The translations under genes and the position numbers were made by a program. From an uncultured Oscillospiraceae bacterium (GTDB taxonomy: Bacteria > Bacillota > Clostridia > Oscillospirales > Acutalibacteraceae), in the NCBI GenBank assembly GCA_900543305.1, contig UQQZ01000003.1, positions 1-60,894 on the forward strand: a stretch of 60,894 bases of DNA. Direction: 5' to 3'. A model generated the notes under the pieces. That model had not been told where the DNA came from. It was given only the letters and a program-made list of their open reading frames with translations, and did not search any database. Below are positions 48,058 to 57,267 of the stretch, in pieces. Position 1 is the stretch's first letter, and every line of letters begins with the position of its first letter.

Positions 48058-49248
48058 TCAGGTTGAAAGCCCCCAGGCAGGTTTTCTGGGCCGGCGCTTC
48101 CGGGTGGGCTGCTCCTGCTTGGGTTTTGTCTCTTTCAGTTGGAATACCCCGCTGAGATCTGTGTGGATCGGCGTCCCAAATCCACCCGTCCTGGGCCGGT
48201 CTGCACTTTTGGCAGAAACCGGTGTGGGGGGAGGCGCCGGAGAAACGGGACGAGAAGGCCGAACCGGTTCTTCCCGGAGAGAAGTTTGGATTTCTGCCAG
48301 CACGGCAGCTCCTTGACTTCTGTCCACAGGGGGATCCGTCTTGAAACGCCGTTCTTCCATACCATGGCGCGCTTTGGAAGGCCGGGGTTCCAAGGACTCC
48401 ACCGGGCGGGATGGCCGGGGTGTGGGACCGTTTTTCCCAGCCCCATGACGTGGGGCCCCTGCTCTCTGCCGGGAGGAAGTGGCTGCCCGTTCCAGAGAGG
48501 GATCCTTTTCCCGGGCAGCGGAGAACTCCTTGGGAGGGATCAAGTCTCCGGGCAAGGTAGGGGATTCCTCCTTGGGGGCCTGGGTCTCCAGAAGCTGACC
48601 GTCCCGGATGTGGAGGACCCGCCGGGCATGGGCGGCGATTTCCGGCTCATGGGTGATCATCACAATGGTGACCCCTTCTTCGTTGAGGCGTTGAAAAATC
48701 TCCATGATCTGTTCGCCGGACTTGGTGTCCAGTGCACCGGTGGGCTCGTCGGCCAACAAGATTTTGGGATTGTTGACAATGGCCCGGGCGATGGCTACCC
48801 GCTGGCACTGGCCGCCGGAAAGCTGGGTTGGTTTAAAGTTGACCCGGTCTCCCAGGCCCACCCGTTCCAGGGCCTTTTTGGCGATCTCCAGACGTTCTTT
48901 CCTGCGCACGCCAGCGTAAAGCAGAGGCAGCGCCACGTTTTCCAAAGCGGATTGCCGTGACAGCAGGTAGAAACTCTGAAATACAAACCCGATGCTGTGC
49001 AGGCGAACATCGGACATTTTGGAATCGCTGTTTTGGGCAATGTCCTTGCCTTCCAGAAAATATTCTCCGGAAGTGGGGCTGTCCAGGCAGCCGATGATGT
49101 TCATCAAGGTGGTCTTTCCGGAACCGGAAGGGCCCATAATGGCCACATATTCCCCTTCCTCCACGGTCAGGGAAATCTCCTTGAGTACAGGGACGTCCAG
49201 CTTGCCCTGGGTATAAGTTTTACAGATGTTTTTCAGCTCCAGCATCAT
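48058..49248 (-). CDS. MacB-type ABC ATPase with a 170-residue basic disordered tail
   Basis: 396 residues. The first 225 are a complete MacB/LolD ATPase: AIMGPSGSGKTTLMNIIGCL (Walker A), FVFQSFYLL (Q-loop), TQLSGGQCQRVAIARAIV (signature), KILLADEPTGALD (Walker B), VIMITHEPEI (H-loop). After HIRDGQLLETQAPKEESPTL the chain becomes Pro/Arg/Ser-rich and predicted disordered, ending RKRRPRKPAWGLST. I do not know this tail from other MacB ATPases. It might bind nucleic acid, the membrane or the permease. The ATG overlaps the stop of the frameshifted adaptor gene. Confidence 0.92.
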   Translation of the reverse strand: MMLELKNICKTYTQGKLDVPVLKEISLTVEEGEYVAIMGPSGSGKTTLMNIIGCLDSPTSGEYFLEGKDIAQNSDSKMSDVRLHSIGFVFQSFYLLSRQSALENVALPLLYAGVRRKERLEIAKKALERVGLGDRVNFKPTQLSGGQCQRVAIARAIVNNPKILLADEPTGALDTKSGEQIMEIFQRLNEEGVTIVMITHEPEIAAHARRVLHIRDGQLLETQAPKEESPTLPGDLIPPKEFSAAREKDPSLERAATSSRQRAGAPRHGAGKNGPTPRPSRPVESLEPRPSKARHGMEERRFKTDPPVDRSQGAAVLAEIQTSLREEPVRPSRPVSPAPPPTPVSAKSADRPRTGGFGTPIHTDLSGVFQLKETKPKQEQPTRKRRPRKPAWGLST

Positions 49249-50658
49249 CGCGCCAGGCCCTCCATGGGAGACCCATCCAGACTGTCGCTGGAGACGCCTT
49301 CCCCGTCGTCTGCATAGTTGTCTTCCCCAGGGGAAGAGGTTCCCTCTTCCATGGGGACCTCCATGGTCATGCCGCCGTCAACTGTACCCATATTGGGATC
49401 CACCAGGTTGGGATCCATTTCATTGGGATCCGTTGTACCGTCATCCACGGTGGGATCCTCGGTGCCATCGGTGACCAGAGAAGAGGAGGTAGTAGTGGGC
49501 ATACCCTCTTCCAGACCCTCTTCGGGGTAGGCGATGAAATCCTCTTCCGTGAGTCCCTCCTGGATTTGATACCGGTCATTGCTGGAGTCATATTCTCCCA
49601 GCATGACCCGGCGCTGTTCCAGAGTGCCGTTTTCCCCCTGGGCCCAAACGTAGCTTCCTTCGTCGTCATGGGCGATGTAGAACGCGGGCAGGCAGAGGCC
49701 GGACAAAGTGGACCCGTTGCCCAGGTCGGGTTGAATATACACATGCTGGCCCAAAATCAAGCCGTCCATGCTGGACAAGGTCACGAAGAAGTTGTATTTG
49801 GAGCTCTGCTGACCGCTGTCCATGCCATAGTAACCCATGTTGTTATTGTTGGTATCGCTGGTGGGTTCGGACTCGATGGAGTCAATGACTCCTTGCCACA
49901 CCATCGTTTCATCCACACGGGAGTGGACGGTCACAGCCTGTCCCGCATAGAGGGATCCCATATTCAGTTCGGACACCGTTCCCTTTACCCGGAAATCCCC
50001 TCCGGCCAAAATGGAGAGGAAGGGTTTCTGCTGCCCGGAAGCGTCGGTTTGGGAGGTCTCGTTGATTTCCTTGACCATGCCATCCACTTCGCTGTAAACC
50101 TCCGCGTTCTGGATGGAGCTTTGCAGCTGGGAGATGTCGTTTTTCTTTACGTCGCTGTTGTATTCCTCGGTTTTAATCTGCAATTCCACCGACTGAATCT
50201 GGACCGTATAAGAGTACTGTTCGTCCTTGCTGGCGTTTTTCTTTTCCTCCTGAAGGTCTTTCTTCTGGTTTTCTAAGGTGGTGATCCGGTTGGAGATGCT
50301 TTCCAGATCCAGCTCCGCCTGCTGCAGATCCATTTCCATCTGCTGGGTGTCATAGCGGAACAGAGGGGTGCCCACAGTGACCTGGTCCCCTTCCGCCACA
50401 TAGATTTCCGCCACGGTTTTGCTGTCGTCCTTCTTGATATCGTAGGTGTCCTGAGATTCCACCACGCCGGAGTAACGGGGGATGGATCCGGTGTTCAGCC
50501 CGGCGATATCGGCTACAGATTCCACATAGACCGGATCGGCTCCCCGCCGGTCCCCAAAGGCCCCGCAGCCAGAAAAACCACAGGCATACTGCCGCGACGG
50601 CTATCACCAGCACACAGGCCAAAGCGATCCACAAGGGTTTTCTCGATTTATGTTTCAT
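49245..50658 (-). pseudogene. HlyD-type membrane-fusion protein with a +1 frameshift
   Basis: The N-terminal part (MKHKSRKPLWIALACVLVIA, one membrane helix, ATG 50658 behind AAAGGAG) reads in one frame. The rest, from about DPVYVESVADIAGLNT to the stop at 49245, reads in the +1 frame. It has lipoyl (IYVAEGDQVTVGTPLFRYDT), coiled-coil and barrel (GTVSELNMGSLYAGQAV) parts. The break is at the C4/G4 run at about 50561-50564, and loss of one base restores WLRAFGDRRGADPVY. It is therefore a recent one-base insertion, a sequencing error, or rescued by frameshifting. The gene heads the efflux operon, so the operon may lack one adaptor but retain the second. Confidence 0.75.
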
Positions 50659-50702
50659 GGCAGAAGCTCCTTTAATTCTACGTTCCACAGTCATTCCGCT
50701 AT

Positions 50703-50731
50703 ATTATATCGTATAATCCCCGCCTTGGCAA
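50703..50731 (-). promoter_or_regulatory. Promoter of the efflux operon
   Basis: On the minus strand TTGCCA (50731-50726), 17-base spacer, TATAAT (50708-50703), about 40 nt before the ATG. Confidence 0.75.
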
Positions 50732-50897
50732 CGAAAAAACCACTTTTTGTAAAGCGGTTTCGGGCTTTTACGGCCCCTCCTGGAAATTCTGGTAAAATCC
50801 ACGGGATACCTGTACGCCAGAGGCCTGTGCCTTGGGAAAAACCAGGGATTTTGACCTGAAAAAGAAAGGGTTTCTTTTCAAATGGGATGGAATTTTC

Positions 50898-50927
50898 TTG
50901 ACAGCCCCGGTCTCTTCCCCGTATAGT
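50898..50927 (+). promoter_or_regulatory. Promoter of cysK
   Basis: TTGACA (50898-50903), 18-base spacer, TATAGT (50922-50927), about 30 nt before the start. No T-box or other recognisable leader riboswitch is present in 50732-50897. Confidence 0.7.
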
Positions 50928-50959
50928 TAAACCAGCAGAAAACTAAAGGAGGAGCGGCT

Positions 50960-51892
50960 ATGGAACAGATTGCACGGGACATTACGGAATTGGTGGGCAA
51001 GACGCCCCTGTTGGAGGCTTCCCGTTTTGCGCAGGCCAGAGGTGTATCTTGCCGGATTTTGGCAAAGTTGGAATACCTGAATCCTGCGGGAAGCGTTAAG
51101 GACCGGGTGGCCCTTTCCATGATCCAGGACGCGGAAGAGATGGGGATTTTGGGACCTGGCTCGGTGATCATCGAGCCCACCTCGGGCAATACGGGGATCG
51201 GTCTCGCCGCCATTGGCACTGCCCGGGGCTACCGGGTGATTTTGACCATGCCCGACACCATGAGCAAGGAGCGCCGGGACCTGCTGAAGGCCTATGGGGC
51301 GGAAATCGTGTTGACCCCGGGAAAAGAGGGGATGGCGGGAGCCATTGAAAAAGCGGTGAAACTTGCCGAATCCACGCCCAAAAGTTTTGTTCCCGGCCAG
51401 TTTGTGAACCCGGCCAATCCCCGAGCCCACTACTGCACCACTGGTCCCGAGCTCTGGGAGCAGACAGGGGGATCTCTGGATATCTTCGTGGCAGGAATCG
51501 GTACGGGGGGAACTTTGACAGGTACCGGCCACTATCTCCGGGACAAGAATCCTTCCGTGACGATTGTGGGTGTGGAACCCGCCGGCTCTCCCGTGTTGAC
51601 CAAGGGCACCAGCGGAAGCCATGGACTTCAGGGTATGGGAGCGGGCTTTGTGCCGGCGGTGCTGGACACCTCCCTGTACAGCGAAGTTCTGGCTGCCACG
51701 GAAGGACAGGCCTACCAAGCGGCCCAGGAGTTTGCCCGCCGGGAGGGAATTCTGGTGGGAATTTCCTCAGGGGCAGCCCTCTGGGCGGCAGCGGAAGTGG
51801 GCGCCCGTCCGGAAAACCAGGGAAAAACCATTGTGGTGCTGCTGCCGGACACAGGAGATCGGTACCTTTCCACCCCTCTCTTTGGAGAGTAA
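50960..51892 (+). CDS. cysK: Cysteine synthase (O-acetylserine sulfhydrylase)
   Basis: 310 residues. PLP enzyme of cysteine synthesis. YLNPAGSVKDRVALSMIQDA holds the PLP lysine Lys47; EPTSGNTGIGLAAIGTARGY is the substrate loop; GTGGTLTGTGHYLRDK binds the phosphate; VGISSGAALWAA closes the active site. Length and motifs are standard. ATG 50960 follows AAAGGAGGAG. It is monocistronic, downstream of and divergent from the efflux operon. Confidence 0.95.
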   Translation: MEQIARDITELVGKTPLLEASRFAQARGVSCRILAKLEYLNPAGSVKDRVALSMIQDAEEMGILGPGSVIIEPTSGNTGIGLAAIGTARGYRVILTMPDTMSKERRDLLKAYGAEIVLTPGKEGMAGAIEKAVKLAESTPKSFVPGQFVNPANPRAHYCTTGPELWEQTGGSLDIFVAGIGTGGTLTGTGHYLRDKNPSVTIVGVEPAGSPVLTKGTSGSHGLQGMGAGFVPAVLDTSLYSEVLAATEGQAYQAAQEFARREGILVGISSGAALWAAAEVGARPENQGKTIVVLLPDTGDRYLSTPLFGE

Positions 51893-51975
51893 GGTCACGG
51901 CGAAAGCCTTGCGGCCCCATGGGGAATGTGATATCATAGGCCGGTGAAACTTCCGAACAGAAGGGGCAGGGCAGT

Positions 51976-52608
51976 ATGGCAAAGAAATACTACGCGGTGA
52001 AAAATGGCAAAAGCGGCGACGGAATCTACGACTCCTGGGATGCGTGCAAAATGCAGGTCCAGGGGGCAAAGGGCGTGACCTACAAGGGATTCCCCACTCG
52101 GGAAGAGGCGGAGGCTTTTCTCCGGCAGGAGGCGCCTGTCCAGGAGGTTTCCGGAGGGGAGGAATCCCCGGAAAAGGATGGCATGGCCGTGGCCTATGTG
52201 GACGGCAGCTTTTCCAGTGAAACAGGTGAATTTTCCTGTGGGGCTGTGCTGTTTTATCAGGGGGAACGGGTTTTGTTCTCCAAAAAATACCGGGATCCCC
52301 AGATGGCGGACATGCACAATGTGGCCGGAGAAATCCTGGGAGCTGTGGCGGTGATCCATTATTGCCTGGAACGAAATATACCCGCTCTGGAAATTCATCA
52401 CGATTACGAGGGAGTGGGCAAATGGGCTACCGGCCAGTGGAAGGCCAATAAGCCCGGAACTCAGGCCTACGCCGCCCAGTGTCGGGAGGCCATGAAGCAC
52501 TTGAAGCTCACTTTTGTGAAAGTCAAGGGACACTCGGGCAACCGTTGGAACGACATGGCGGACCTACTAGCCCGGAAAGCTTTGGGCAAAGACAAGTCCC
52601 CTCGATAG
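51976..52608 (+). CDS. Ribonuclease H with N-terminal viroplasmin-like domain
   Basis: 210 residues. The N-terminal 45 residues (KKYYAVKNGKSGDGIYDSWD...GAKGVTYKGFPTREEAEAFL) form the small RNA/DNA hybrid-binding domain. The RNase HI domain shows AYVDGSFSS (Asp), NVAGEILGAVAVIHYC (Glu), IHHDYEGVGKWATG (Asp) and VKGHSGNRWNDMADLLARKA (His/Asp). All catalytic residues are seen. It removes RNA from RNA-DNA hybrids. ATG 51976, with AGGGGCAGGG upstream, is about 80 bp after cysK, so an operon is possible. Confidence 0.94.
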   Translation: MAKKYYAVKNGKSGDGIYDSWDACKMQVQGAKGVTYKGFPTREEAEAFLRQEAPVQEVSGGEESPEKDGMAVAYVDGSFSSETGEFSCGAVLFYQGERVLFSKKYRDPQMADMHNVAGEILGAVAVIHYCLERNIPALEIHHDYEGVGKWATGQWKANKPGTQAYAAQCREAMKHLKLTFVKVKGHSGNRWNDMADLLARKALGKDKSPR

Positions 52609-52648
52609 TATCCCCTACCTGTACGGGGATAACACAACAGGAACCATC

Positions 52649-52683
52649 AAAAAAGGACGTGGAATCAATCCACGTCCTTTTTA
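52649..52683 (+). terminator. Terminator after RNase H
   Basis: AAAAAAGGACGTGGA-ATCAA-TCCACGTCCTTTTT, 14-15 bp. It can act in both directions for the convergent DUF362 gene, though that lies 95 bases away. Confidence 0.9.
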
Positions 52684-52777
52684 ATGTGATGAGGGAGCAG
52701 AGCAGCTCCGGGGAAAAAGCCGGAATTTCCTGCTCAACGTCAGAAAACGCAATTCTCCTGGAAGGAAAAGAGGTCCC

Positions 52778-53884
52778 TTATTTCACCGTAATCAGCTCAT
52801 ACTCCCGCGTTCCCAGGCCCAGTTTGACACCGTGCTCCAGGCAGGATTCCCAGTTGGTATCGGGATGGGTGTCGGTGAAGTGGTCGTGATGGCAGCGCTC
52901 CCGCTCATCCAGAACAGAACCGGGAATGCTGGGCTGGGCGTTGACGGCGTCCACGCAAGCCTGATCCAGAGCAATGGGATCGAAGGAGGCGAACATGCCT
53001 ACATCGGGAACGATGGGCAGGTCATTTTCGCTGTGGCAATCACAGTAGGGGGAAACGTCGATGACCAGGCTGATGTGGAAGCAGGGCTTGTCCTTGACCA
53101 CGGCCAGGGTGTATTCGGCAATTTTGCAGTTGAGGATGTCGTTGGCCTCGTCGCTGGCGGGGCTTACGGCGTCCACGGGACAGCGTCCGATGCAGCGGCC
53201 GCAGCCCACGCACTTGGAGTGGTCTATGCTGGCTTTCCGGTTGGTGATGGTGATGGCACTGTGGGCGCAATCCTTCTGGCAGGAGCCGCAACCGACGCAG
53301 CGTTCAGTTTCCACATGGGGTTTGCCGGCGCTGTGCATTTCCATTTTGCCTGCCCGGGAACCACATCCCATACCGATGTTCTTCAAGCAGCCGCCGAAGC
53401 CGGTGGCTTCATGGCCCTTAAAGTGAGTCAGAGAGATAAACACGTCGGCGTCCATAATGGCGGTGCCGATCTTGGCTTCCTTCACATAGTCCCCGTCGAT
53501 GGGAACCAGAGTTTCATCGGTGCCTTTCAGGCCGTCGGCGATGATCACATGGCAGCCGGTGGAGAAGGGAGAGAAGCCGTTTTCATAGGCGGCGTCCAGA
53601 TGGTCCAGGGCGTTTTTCCGACGGCCTACATACAGGGTGTTGCAGTCGGTGAGGAAGGGCTTGCCTCCCAATTCTTTGACCACATCTGCCACTACCTTGG
53701 CATAGTTGGGACGCAGGAAGGCCAAGTTGCCGGGTTCGCCGAAGTGAATCTTAATGGCGGCATATTTATTTTGAAAATCGATGTTGCCAATACCGGCGGT
53801 CTTGATGAGCCGCTCCAGTTTTTCCAGCAGGTTAGAGCCAAAGCCCGCCCGCAGGTTGGCAAAGTACACTTTTGATTTTTCCAT
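52778..53884 (-). CDS. DUF362 protein with two 4Fe-4S clusters
   Basis: About 368 residues. The N-terminal DUF362 domain (IKIHFGEPGNLAFLRPNYAK, ADVFISLTHFKGHEATGFGG) is followed by a bacterial ferredoxin insert with two clusters (CVGCGSCQKDCAHSAITIT and CVGCGRCIGRCPVDAVSPA). The C-terminus continues the DUF362 fold (DVGMFASFDPIALDQACVDA). ATG 53884 has GGAGG upstream. The family is common in anaerobes and its reaction is unproven. The cluster pair suggests electron transfer. It is divergent from nothing nearby; endonuclease III follows upstream on the same strand. Confidence 0.9.
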   Translation of the reverse strand: MEKSKVYFANLRAGFGSNLLEKLERLIKTAGIGNIDFQNKYAAIKIHFGEPGNLAFLRPNYAKVVADVVKELGGKPFLTDCNTLYVGRRKNALDHLDAAYENGFSPFSTGCHVIIADGLKGTDETLVPIDGDYVKEAKIGTAIMDADVFISLTHFKGHEATGFGGCLKNIGMGCGSRAGKMEMHSAGKPHVETERCVGCGSCQKDCAHSAITITNRKASIDHSKCVGCGRCIGRCPVDAVSPASDEANDILNCKIAEYTLAVVKDKPCFHISLVIDVSPYCDCHSENDLPIVPDVGMFASFDPIALDQACVDAVNAQPSIPGSVLDERERCHHDHFTDTHPDTNWESCLEHGVKLGLGTREYELITVK

Positions 53885-53961
53885 AACCGTGTCAACCTCC
53901 AGAGTTGTTTTCAAAAAACAGAATGATCAAGTCCAGTATAAGGGATAAACCACACTTTAAG

Positions 53962-54633
53962 TCAAGTAGTTTTCTTTTTGGGGACGATCTTCTCCCCGTT
54001 GGGTCCCACGCCTGCCCGCTTACAGAAGGATGCCATACAGCAGTTGTCGCACAAGGCCTTTCGAGCGGTGCAAACGGCTCTGCCGTGCAGGACCAGCCGG
54101 TGACAGAAATCGTTGGATTCCTCCGGGGGAAGTACAGCCCGCAGGTCATCTTCCACCTTGACGGGCACCGTGTTTTTGGTCAGTCCCAGCCGGCCGGCAA
54201 TGCGGATGCAGTGAGTGTCGGTGACCACGGCGGGTTTGCCATAGATGTCTCCCACAATCAGGTTTGCGGTTTTTCTGCCTACACCGGGGAGGCGGGTCAG
54301 GTCCTCGATGGTATCCGGAACCCGGCCGCCGAATTCGTCCCGGATCATCTTGCAGGCGGCCAAAATGTCCTTGGACTTGATCTTGTAGAATCCGCAAGAG
54401 CGGATCAGTTCCCCGATTTCCTCTTCAGTGCCCTGGCAGAAGGCCTCCAAAGTGGGAAACCGGGCGAACAGGGCGGGGGTGACCATATTTACCCGGGCGT
54501 CGGTGCATTGGGCGGAAAGCCGGGTGGCGATGAGCAATTGCAGGGGATCCTGGTATTCCAGGGAGCAGACAGCTCCGGGATATTCTTTTTTGAGGGCCTC
54601 CACGGCCAAGAGGGCCAATTCTTTACGGGTCAT
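53962..54633 (-). CDS. nth: Endonuclease III (DNA glycosylase/AP lyase)
   Basis: 223 residues. Removes oxidised pyrimidines from DNA and nicks abasic sites. HhH motif LTRLPGVGRKTANLIVGDIY with the catalytic lysine, then AVVTDTHCIRIAGRLGLT with the catalytic aspartate. The 4Fe-4S ligands CTARKALCDNCCMASFC follow the Cys-X6-Cys-X2-Cys-X5-Cys spacing. ATG 54633 has GGAGGAG upstream. The C-terminal tail is short and basic. It is divergent from the TraX gene. Confidence 0.97.
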   Translation of the reverse strand: MTRKELALLAVEALKKEYPGAVCSLEYQDPLQLLIATRLSAQCTDARVNMVTPALFARFPTLEAFCQGTEEEIGELIRSCGFYKIKSKDILAACKMIRDEFGGRVPDTIEDLTRLPGVGRKTANLIVGDIYGKPAVVTDTHCIRIAGRLGLTKNTVPVKVEDDLRAVLPPEESNDFCHRLVLHGRAVCTARKALCDNCCMASFCKRAGVGPNGEKIVPKKKTT

Positions 54634-54692
54634 GGGAACACGCTCCTCCAATAAAATGATAGTTTTTTCAATTTTACTCCACTTTTCTCGCG

Positions 54693-54722
54693 TTGACAAG
54701 CACCTGTGCCCCATGGCACAAT
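54693..54722 (+). promoter_or_regulatory. Possible promoter of the TraX gene
   Basis: TTGACA (54693-54698), 18-base spacer, CACAAT (54717-54722). The -10 is weak. Confidence 0.45.
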
Positions 54723-54804
54723 AGGGAAAACAGCAAGGAAAAGTCCGAGCTGTTCAGGATCTTCCCTGGAGGTGTGATCCGAGAAGAGAGAGAGGGGGAT
54801 CAGC

Positions 54805-55461
54805 TTGAGCTCTGGCGTGCTTCAAGGGATCGCCGCAGTCACCATGGTGGTTGACCACACGGGAATGGCTTTGTTTCCAAATGAAGTGTGGCTTCGATGG
54901 ATCGGGCGGCTTTCCTTTCCTCTTTTTGTTTTCCTTTTGACCGAGGGCTTTGTCCACACAGCCAGCCGAAAAAAATACTTGCTGCGGCTGGGAATCTTTG
55001 GGGTGATTTCCGAAGTTCCCTACCAGCTGTTTGTGGGGATGGCCTATGGAACCGGCTGGCAGATTCCCTGTCAAAATGTGTTTTTCGAGTTGATGGCAGC
55101 GTTCCTTGCCTTGTGGTGCGCCGAAAAGGGCGGGGCTTGGCTGCTGGGCACAGCGGGTTTGGTGGCGGCGGCAGAGCTGTTGGGCTTGGATTACGGGGGA
55201 TACGGGATTTTGCTTGCCTTGTGCTTTACCCTGTTTCGGGGAAACCGGGTGGGCGTGGTGATATCTCTGGGGCTGTGTACGGCTCTCTATTGCGGAGCCC
55301 ACCAAAGTCTCACCCAGGCCTGGGCCATTTTGGCGGCGCTTCCTCTGATCTTCTACAACGGAAAACGGGGAAAGCGGCTGCCCCGGTATTTTCTCTATGT
55401 GTTTTACCCTGCCCATCTGGCGATCCTGATCCTAATCCGCCAGGCGTGCTGGGGAGGGTAG
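54805..55461 (+). CDS. TraX family membrane protein
   Basis: 218 residues, TTG 54805 behind GAGGGGG. Six or so membrane helices, with the family start VLQGIAAVTMVVDHTGMALF and the block RWIGRLSFPLFVFLLTEGFV. The TraX family resembles acyltransferase-type membrane proteins; in F plasmids TraX acetylates pilin. Chromosomal copies in Firmicutes are common and unrelated to conjugation. No conjugation genes are near, so this is probably a cell-envelope acyltransferase-like protein. Confidence 0.88.
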   Translation: MSSGVLQGIAAVTMVVDHTGMALFPNEVWLRWIGRLSFPLFVFLLTEGFVHTASRKKYLLRLGIFGVISEVPYQLFVGMAYGTGWQIPCQNVFFELMAAFLALWCAEKGGAWLLGTAGLVAAAELLGLDYGGYGILLALCFTLFRGNRVGVVISLGLCTALYCGAHQSLTQAWAILAALPLIFYNGKRGKRLPRYFLYVFYPAHLAILILIRQACWGG

Positions 55462-55509
55462 GTTTTTCCGAAAAGGGAAAAGAGATTGAAAAGCCTGGGG
55501 GGCTTTTTG

Positions 55510-55538
55510 TTGCCAGGAGGGCAATTTTTCGGTATAAT
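55510..55538 (+). promoter_or_regulatory. Promoter of glyA
   Basis: TTGCCA (55510-55515), 17-base spacer, TATAAT (55533-55538), about 60 nt before the start. Confidence 0.72.
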
Positions 55539-55601
55539 AGGAAAAAATGGGCGGGAAAACGCCCTGGCGTCCCTAGATCAAAAGCGAAAGGAAGATGTCC
55601 C

Positions 55602-56858
55602 ATGTTCAACGATTTGATGGATACCATTGGCTTTGTGACCCAAAAAGACCCGGAAGTGGGCCAGGCTATGGAAAAGGAATTTGCCCGTCAGCAGCGGAAT
55701 CTGGAACTGATCGCTTCGGAGAACATTGTTTCTCCGGCGGTGATGGCGGCCATGGGTTCGGTGCTCACCAACAAGTACGCCGAAGGGTATCCTGGCAAGC
55801 GGTACTATGGCGGCTGCCAGTGTGTGGATGTGGTGGAAGAGATTGCCCGGCAGCGGGCCTGCAAGTTGTTTGGGGCAGAGCATGCCAACGTACAGCCCCA
55901 TTCCGGCGCTCAGGCCAACCTGGCGGTGTATTTTGCTTTGCTGCAGCCGGGGGATACGGTGTTGGGTATGAATCTGGCTGAAGGCGGTCACTTGACCCAC
56001 GGTTCCCCGGTGAATATGTCCGGTGCTCTGTATCACTTTGTGGCCTATGGTGTGGATCCGGAAACCGGCCGCATTGACTATGAAAAGTTGATGGAACAGG
56101 CTATGGAAGTGAAGCCCAAGCTGATCGTGGCGGGAGCCAGCGCTTATCCCCGGGCGATCGACTTCGCCAAATTCCGGGAAATCGCCGATGCCTGTGGGGC
56201 CTACCTGATGGTGGACATGGCCCACATTGCGGGTCTGGTAGCGGCAGGCGTCCATCAGAACCCGGTGCCCTATGCCCATGTGGTGACCACCACCACCCAC
56301 AAAACGTTGCGCGGTCCTCGGGGCGGCATGATTCTCTGTAAGGAAGAGTTTGCCAAAGCCATCGACAAGGCCATTTTCCCCGGTACCCAGGGTGGTCCTC
56401 TCATGCATGTGATTGCTGGCAAGGCAGTCTGTCTGGGGGAGGCCCTGCGCCCTGAGTTCAAGACCTACGGGGAACAGATTGTGAAAAACGCCGCTGCCCT
56501 GGCTCAGGGATTGCTGAGCCGAGGGGTCAAGCTGGTGTCCGGCGGCACGGACAACCATTTGATGCTCATCGATCTGACGGATCTGGAGCTTACCGGGAAA
56601 GAGCTGGAGCGCCGTCTGGATGAGGTGTATATCACGGCCAATAAGAACACCGTGCCCGGGGAGAAGCGGAGTCCCTTCACCACCAGCGGTGTACGGTTGG
56701 GCACTCCTGCCGTAACCACCCGGGGATTGGTGGAAGCGGATATGGATGAAATTGCTGCCTGTATCGCTCTTGCCATGGAAGACGGATTTGAAGATAAGGT
56801 TCCTGCTCTCCGTGACCGGGTGGAAGCCATCTGCAAGAAATATCCTCTGTATCAGTGA
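55602..56858 (+). CDS. glyA: Serine hydroxymethyltransferase
   Basis: 418 residues. Converts serine and tetrahydrofolate to glycine and methylene-tetrahydrofolate. SENIVSPAVMAAMGSVLTNK, YAEGYPGKRYYGGCQCVDVV, VDMAHIAGLVAAG and the PLP-lysine motif TTTHKTLRGPRGG are intact. The length is standard. ATG 55602 follows GAAAGGAAGATG. A 238-codon in-frame extension upstream belongs to another frame of TraX and is not used. It is monocistronic with its own promoter and terminator. Confidence 0.98.
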   Translation: MFNDLMDTIGFVTQKDPEVGQAMEKEFARQQRNLELIASENIVSPAVMAAMGSVLTNKYAEGYPGKRYYGGCQCVDVVEEIARQRACKLFGAEHANVQPHSGAQANLAVYFALLQPGDTVLGMNLAEGGHLTHGSPVNMSGALYHFVAYGVDPETGRIDYEKLMEQAMEVKPKLIVAGASAYPRAIDFAKFREIADACGAYLMVDMAHIAGLVAAGVHQNPVPYAHVVTTTTHKTLRGPRGGMILCKEEFAKAIDKAIFPGTQGGPLMHVIAGKAVCLGEALRPEFKTYGEQIVKNAAALAQGLLSRGVKLVSGGTDNHLMLIDLTDLELTGKELERRLDEVYITANKNTVPGEKRSPFTTSGVRLGTPAVTTRGLVEADMDEIAACIALAMEDGFEDKVPALRDRVEAICKKYPLYQ

Positions 56859-56926
56859 GAAAACGTTCCCTGTGACAGCTTCTTTTTCCAGAGATCGGAA
56901 GGGAAGGAACAGTTGGATTTTTGTGG

Positions 56927-56963
56927 AAAAAACCGTTGGGGTTTCCCCTGACGGTTTTTTTCT
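56927..56963 (+). terminator. Terminator after glyA
   Basis: AAAAAACCGTTGGGG-TTT-CCCCTGACGGTTTTTTT. Confidence 0.9.
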
Positions 56964-57267
56964 GTGAGAAAAGGGAAAGCCGGTCGAATTGCAAAGTGTT
57001 TTGTAAATTTTTAAGAGTGGTTTAGAAAACTAAATAGAACTTATTGTAATTACAGGTATTTTGCTGTAAAAAATGCAAAAACAAAGTAACAACTTATGCA
57101 ATAGATCGTAAGAAATTTGTAAAGTATTATAGAGGATCTTCGTAAGTTTTACGTCTTACACTCTGTATCGTAAAAAGCAGCTGGGCGGTAAAACGCCTGG
57201 AGGCGGAGAATCTTTCTTCTTAGAGAAAGGGTTCTCATCAATTTAAAATCAAAGGGGAAACTAAACT
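56964..57267 (+). promoter_or_regulatory. AT-rich regulatory leader of the small lipoprotein gene
   Basis: About 300 bases with no gene. It is much more AT-rich than its surroundings. The motif CGTAA recurs (near 57106, 57141 and 57170), once as the palindrome CGTAAGTTTTACG. TTACAG-GTATTTTG-CTGTAA is another inverted repeat. A second hairpin-forming, G-rich part (CGCCTGGAGGCG region) lies near 57195-57215. It may contain multiple protein sites or an untranslated leader. The exact promoter is unclear. Confidence 0.4.

Noticed and set aside
52832..53875. 347-codon open frame opposite the DUF362 gene
   Set aside because: The minus-strand frame has clear ferredoxin motifs; the plus-strand one has none.
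54805..55461. TraX as evidence of a conjugative element here
   Set aside because: No relaxase, coupling protein or mating-channel gene is near; chromosomal TraX-family genes are common in Firmicutes.
54888..55601. In-frame extension upstream of glyA
   Set aside because: It lies in another frame of the TraX gene; ATG 55602 has a good ribosome-binding site and the standard SHMT N-terminus.
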